Source of the DNA: a virus
Length of the DNA: 58,602 nucleotides
Strand: one strand, 5' to 3'
IMG/VR virus record: IMGVR_UViG_3300047498_000072
Coordinates: 1-58,602 of that record
In this document: positions 55,353 to 58,602 of the stretch, one piece after another
Numbering within the stretch: position 1 is the first letter of the stretch
How the letters are laid out: each line of letters begins with the position of its first letter
The notes under the pieces: model-generated
What the model saw: only the letters and a program-made list of their open reading frames with translations
What the model was told of the DNA's origin: nothing
Database searches by the model: none
Made by a program: the position numbers and the translations under genes

Positions 55353-56009
55353 ATGCCCGGCTTCCCCGGACGCCCGTCGCGCGACGCCTTCGGGCCGACG
55401 ATGGACACGTCGAGGGTCCCTGTGATCCCGACGCGGGACGTCGGCGGCGCGCAGTTCAACCTCGAGTGGTGGCAGACGGCGGGCGCTGGGCTCATGGTGC
55501 CGCTCGCGTGGGTCGGGATTGCGGCGAACGGCGCGCGAACGGCCGCAGCCGAGGCATGGAACGCGAACCAGAACGGGACGCTCCACCCGACCGTGGTCCA
55601 CGGCGCGACGGGCTTCTACCTCGTGGCGTTCAACGCCTACGCCCCCAACGAGCTCGGGAACCTGGTCGCCCTCGGCTTGCAATGGGTCGACTGCGCCGTG
55701 CAGATGCCCACGAACGGCCCATGGTCGGCGAACGGCGCCTTCGTCACGCCGGTCCCGTGGACGCAGAGCGCCTCCTGGCAGGCACAGGAGGTGGTCACGA
55801 CGGCGGCGGGGAACACCTACTTCGCCACCACGGGGGGCGAAGGTGCAAGCTCGGGCGCTGGTCCGACCGGACAAGGGACCGGCATCGTCGACAACAACGC
55901 TCGGTGGAGCTACGTCGGGCCGACGCAGAACGTGGGGCTCTGCGCGGTCATCTCCGTCTCGGACAACGGCTATGCGACCGATGCGCCTGTCCTCGTGAAG
56001 TTTAGGTGA
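55353..56009 (+). CDS. Tail appendage protein
   Basis: This is a 218-residue protein starting 3 nt after the previous stop. It is beta-rich with aromatic patches (FNLEWWQTAGAGLMVPLAWVGIAANGAR; GFYLVAFNAYAPNELGNLVALGLQWVD; GLCAVISVSDNGYATDAPVLVKF). Residues about 165-185 form a Gly/Ser/Ala-rich loop. Position near the baseplate end suggests a small fibre or spike-like appendage. No family recognised. Confidence 0.6.
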   Translation: MPGFPGRPSRDAFGPTMDTSRVPVIPTRDVGGAQFNLEWWQTAGAGLMVPLAWVGIAANGARTAAAEAWNANQNGTLHPTVVHGATGFYLVAFNAYAPNELGNLVALGLQWVDCAVQMPTNGPWSANGAFVTPVPWTQSASWQAQEVVTTAAGNTYFATTGGEGASSGAGPTGQGTGIVDNNARWSYVGPTQNVGLCAVISVSDNGYATDAPVLVKFR

Positions 56010-56015
56010 TCGCGC

Positions 56016-56753
56016 GTGCCCCTGGCAGACGAGAACCCCCTTCCCTTCCAGCTCGGCGGCGGACCAACGCCGTCGCAGGCGATCTACGCCGCGCTGAAGA
56101 GCGCGGTGGGCAAGGGCGGTTCGGCGGACCCAGGGACCACGCGCGAGCTTTGGCGGCGGCTCATCGCGATCGGCGTCTCGCAGATCGCCCAGGTGAAAGA
56201 CCTGGCCATCGCCCAAGCCTTTGCGGCGTCGATGGGCCCGGCTCTCCCCGCGTGGGAGCGGATGCTCCTACTTCCGACCCTCGCGACAGACGTCGCGCGA
56301 CGAGCTCTCGTTGGCGCGACCATCACGCAGAAGGGAGGATCGACGGGTCCGGAGCTCTCTCGCGGGCTCCAAGCGGTCGACCCGCAGTTCTCGATCATCA
56401 CGCTCCCGTGGGCGCAGGCCATCACGAGCATCCCCGGTCGGTGGCTCGCCCCGCTCCCGGGAAGCGGTGACCCGACCTTCGGCACCACGAGGACGGGTGC
56501 GTCGCCGTACGCCCAGGCGGCGCCTGGGTTCTCTGACTCGCTCGTCGAGCGCGTGCTCTACACGTTGGCCCCCGGCGTCACCGAGATCCCGATCGCTAGT
56601 CTCGCGGGCGCCGCAGCATTCCTGAACGACGCGCTCCCCTGGTGGAAGTCATACGACATCGGGACCCTCGACACCCATGGCGGGGTTACGGGGTTCATAC
56701 TCGACGACGGAAGTGGCACGTCGCCTTCGCTGCTAGACCAGTCCTACCTCTGA
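56016..56753 (+). CDS. gp48-position (DUF2313-like) tail protein
   Basis: This is a 245-residue GTG-started protein. The N-terminal half is helical (PSQAIYAALKSAVGKGG; RELWRRLIAIGVSQIAQVKDLAIAQAFAASMGPALPAWERML), matching the DUF2313/YmfQ pattern of linking baseplate J to fibres. The C-terminal half is looser and beta-rich. Mu gp48 lies in the same place before the fibre gene. Assignment rests on order more than sequence. Confidence 0.6.
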   Translation: MPLADENPLPFQLGGGPTPSQAIYAALKSAVGKGGSADPGTTRELWRRLIAIGVSQIAQVKDLAIAQAFAASMGPALPAWERMLLLPTLATDVARRALVGATITQKGGSTGPELSRGLQAVDPQFSIITLPWAQAITSIPGRWLAPLPGSGDPTFGTTRTGASPYAQAAPGFSDSLVERVLYTLAPGVTEIPIASLAGAAAFLNDALPWWKSYDIGTLDTHGGVTGFILDDGSGTSPSLLDQSYL

Positions 56754-56761
56754 ACCCGGGG

Positions 56762-56767
56762 TAGCAT
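56762..56767 (+). promoter_or_regulatory. Leaderless-type -10 (TAGCAT)
   Basis: TAGCAT ends 6 nt before the GTG at 56774. No SD is present. Confidence 0.55.
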
Positions 56768-56773
56768 CGCCTC

Positions 56774-57961
56774 GTGGCGAACTTCACCCTCATCCGTGCG
56801 CTCGGGTTCTCTCCGCTGACGCGTCTTCTTGCATCGGAGATGCAGCAAATCTCGGTGAACGGGACGAAGACGATCAACGCGGCAGACGGCTCCTCGCACG
56901 CGCCATCGTCCCAGATCGTGATCGGCGGATCGGGCTTGAAGCTCACCGGCGCAACGGCGCTAGAGCTCGACGCGACGAGCGTCGCGACGCAGGACGCGGA
57001 CGGCATCTTCAACTGGAATGGCGTGCAGAACGTCGGCGCAAACGCGCAGGTTAACTTCGCCGGCTCGAGCGGCTCCGCGCTCGCCGAGCTGGAGCTCAAC
57101 GAGTATTCGGTGCTCGACGCGAACTCGCTCTCATCCGTGGTCCTCCACGGTGGAAGCAAGCTCACGGTCATCAACGGGACCGCGTTCACGATGAACTCCA
57201 CGATGACGGTGGAGGCAGGTACGGGCCTGATCAACCTGGGAGGGACGAGCGGATCGGGAGCGCTCAACGTGAACGCGTCCTCCTCGCTCACCGTGAACGG
57301 CACGAGCGGGAGCGATGCTCAGCTCTTCATCGGTGAGTACGGGATCCTGCAGGTCGGGACGGGGTCCGTCACCGGCGCTTTCGTGCAGGTGTGGGGAGGG
57401 AACACGTTCGCAATGTTCCCGAGCTCGTTCTTCGACATCGACAGCGGGTGCACCGCCACGCTGCAGCTCGACCACACCAGCTCCATCACGATGGCCTCGG
57501 GGTCGTCTGCGTCGTTCGCTGGCACGAACACCTTCGGGGGAACGAACGCGCTCAGCGGCCCGACGACGCAGACCGGGAGCTTCACGAAGAGCGGCAACGG
57601 TGCGTGGACGTCAGAACGCGTCCTCCACATCACGCTCAACGGTGGGACCCACAACATCCCGAATCCGCAGGACTACGACTTGATCGTGTGCAACGGGAGC
57701 GGAGGTGGAAGCGCCGAGCAGATCAGTCTGACTGTGCCGTCTGGGCTTCCAGACGGGATCCGGCTACGCGTCTCCCTCCCGCAATTCACGACGGAGGATG
57801 TCCACCTCTTCGTGATCGGGACGTACAACGGATCGGCGTCCGTCGACTGCGGCGGGAACACTGGAGGAACCACTGCGTTCACCGGGTGGGCTGACCTGGA
57901 ATTGGTCACGCTCAGCGGGACACAGCAGTGGATCTGCGTAGCCCAGACGCTCGCGAGCTAG
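56774..57961 (+). CDS. Tail fibre/beta-helix protein
   Basis: This is a 395-residue protein. Residues about 60-280 are short repeated strands rich in Gly, Ser, Asn and Thr (KLTVINGTAFTMNSTMTVEAGTGLINLGG; ALNVNASSSLTVNGTSG), typical of a right-handed beta helix or triple-stranded shaft. The C-terminal 110 residues are a globular beta domain likely to bind receptor. No chaperone gene is visible before the window ends. Leaderless-type start. Confidence 0.7.
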   Translation: MANFTLIRALGFSPLTRLLASEMQQISVNGTKTINAADGSSHAPSSQIVIGGSGLKLTGATALELDATSVATQDADGIFNWNGVQNVGANAQVNFAGSSGSALAELELNEYSVLDANSLSSVVLHGGSKLTVINGTAFTMNSTMTVEAGTGLINLGGTSGSGALNVNASSSLTVNGTSGSDAQLFIGEYGILQVGTGSVTGAFVQVWGGNTFAMFPSSFFDIDSGCTATLQLDHTSSITMASGSSASFAGTNTFGGTNALSGPTTQTGSFTKSGNGAWTSERVLHITLNGGTHNIPNPQDYDLIVCNGSGGGSAEQISLTVPSGLPDGIRLRVSLPQFTTEDVHLFVIGTYNGSASVDCGGNTGGTTAFTGWADLELVTLSGTQQWICVAQTLAS

Positions 57962-58320
57962 TCGCGCTGGTAGAGCTCGACCGCTACGGTCGGCGCTGAC
58001 ATGCCGAGCCCCGTGATGGTGGTCGGCGGGCAGGTCACTTCGACCTTCCCGTCGTCGGTGATGGTGGCGCGCCCGCCCAATGTCTCAAGCTCGCCTGGGC
58101 GGAAGTCTGCCGGCGGGTTCGCAGGGAGCGGGCCGACGTACCAGACCGAAGCCTCGATCGCCTCCCAGCTCTCCCCCGGAAACGACGCCGTCGCGACGCC
58201 GTCGACGCAGGGGACCGTTATGCTGCGGCCTTCGGAGTCAGCCGAGCTCGCGGACGACCCGCCACACGCGACGAGGAGGGCGGTCAAGGCGACGAGGAGG
58301 GCGAGCGTTAGCTTGTTCAT
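57958..58320 (-). CDS. Predicted lipoprotein, antisense to the tail genes
   Basis: This 120-residue protein has signal MNKLTLALLVALTALL with lipobox LVAC (Cys 19) followed by GGSSASSADSEG, a typical outer-membrane-sorting start. The mature domain is beta-rich (SITVPCVDGVATASFPG; TITDDGKVEVTCPP; VAVELYQRD) with a Cys pair. Its stop shares a CTAG with the convergent fibre stop. A superinfection-exclusion lysogenic-conversion role is plausible, not shown. Confidence 0.7.
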   Translation of the reverse strand: MNKLTLALLVALTALLVACGGSSASSADSEGRSITVPCVDGVATASFPGESWEAIEASVWYVGPLPANPPADFRPGELETLGGRATITDDGKVEVTCPPTTITGLGMSAPTVAVELYQRD

Positions 58321-58327
58321 GACGTAA

Positions 58328-58355
58328 ACGTTAGCGACGCGCTTGCGCGCGACAA
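58328..58355 (-). promoter_or_regulatory. Leaderless-type promoter of the antisense lipoprotein
   Basis: Minus strand: TTGTCG (58355-58350), 16-bp spacer, TAACGT (58333-58328), ending 7 nt before the ATG at 58320. The stretch contains the GTAAACGTT part of the AAACG element. Confidence 0.6.
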
Positions 58356-58384
58356 GGGGGACGCGCGAGCAGCGGTCCGCGGAG

Positions 58385-58390
58385 TAACCT
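58385..58390 (+). promoter_or_regulatory. Leaderless-type -10 (TAACCT)
   Basis: TAACCT ends 7 nt before the GTG at 58398. No SD is present. Confidence 0.5.
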
Positions 58391-58397
58391 CTGAGCC

Positions 58398-58602
58398 GTG
58401 CCTTCGTTCGACATCCAGGTCACAGGAGCTTCCTTCGTCCCTTGGGTGGATCCTCCGGGGACATCTGCACCATCCAGGCTGAACGACAACAAGATCCATG
58501 TCGCGGGGCGCTGGCAGGTCCAATCGCCCGGAAGCCTCGTCGTGTCGGCGGTCGTGCTTGGCGAGGTCGGACCGCCGGACGGCGATGCTGTGCTTGGCGG
58601 GA
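58398..58602 (+). CDS. Partial beta-rich protein, cut by the window end
   Basis: The frame stays open from the GTG at 58398 to the edge (68 codons): FDIQVTGASFVPWVDPPG, NKIHVAGRWQVQSPGSLVVSAVVLGEVG. It reads as a small beta domain. The rest is outside the window. It may be another tail or surface protein; no family recognised. Confidence 0.5.
   Translation, partial: MPSFDIQVTGASFVPWVDPPGTSAPSRLNDNKIHVAGRWQVQSPGSLVVSAVVLGEVGPPDGDAVLGG

Noticed and set aside
1-58602. tRNA, rRNA, integrase, Mu-type transposase, repressor and attachment-site searches by eye
   Set aside because: No cloverleaf with a plausible anticodon arm, no tyrosine or serine recombinase motifs, no DDE transposase and no flanking direct repeats were found.

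Overview
This 58.6-kb window is a high-GC (roughly two-thirds G+C by eye) contractile-tailed phage or prophage. From 17.6 kb to the right end it follows the morphogenesis order of phage Mu: large terminase, portal (DUF935 type), MuF minor head protein, I-type protease/scaffold, decoration protein, major capsid, DUF1320 protein, gpG-type protein, tail terminator, sheath, tube, frameshifted tail chaperone, tape measure, DNA-circularisation protein N, hub gpP, spike gp45, gp46-like, baseplate J, gp48-like, fibre. No transposase, integrase, repressor or tRNA was recognised, so the Mu likeness covers the virion module only. The host is not stated by the sequence. High GC, several lipoproteins (a diderm or high-GC host) and leaderless -10 signals suggest a Myxococcota-like or other high-GC host; this is an inference.

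Layout. (1) 0-10.2 kb, plus strand: small accessory genes, many joined by 4-bp stop/start overlaps. They include a ribbon-helix-helix protein, a MazZ-like dATP/dGTP pyrophosphohydrolase, a PP-loop/PAPS-reductase-like enzyme with a ParB-like partner, an exported SGNH hydrolase beside a lipoprotein, and an orphan HicB-like protein. (2) 10.0-16.1 kb, minus strand: a moron-like block with a RavA-type MoxR ATPase, a VWA protein, DUF488, an ASCH protein and partners. It has four near-identical TTGACA-N16-TAATRT promoters and strong terminators inside the block. (3) 16.1-17.6 kb: a control region rich in inverted repeats, with two small genes. (4) 17.6-33.0 kb: packaging and head genes. The centrepiece is one 2006-residue ORF joining portal, MuF, an InPase-like domain, Ala-rich linkers and a C-terminal ADP-ribosyltransferase. 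(5) 33.0-38.8 kb, minus strand: a tightly overlapped accessory operon (DEDDh exonuclease, a C5-cytosine methyltransferase split in two by a small-gene cassette, a BtpA-like TIM barrel, an HNH fragment). (6) 38.9-58.0 kb: tail genes, interrupted by a small minus-strand cassette at 43.2-43.8 kb and followed by a minus-strand lipoprotein gene and the start of another plus-strand gene cut by the window end.

Expression logic. At least sixteen genes have a TANNNT hexamer ending 6-9 nt before the start codon and no Shine-Dalgarno sequence, the arrangement expected of leaderless mRNAs. Other genes have clear SD sequences or are translationally coupled. A 52-bp AAACG-containing element occurs, ungapped, at the two places where minus-strand cassettes interrupt the late genes, and partial copies lie at other gene starts.
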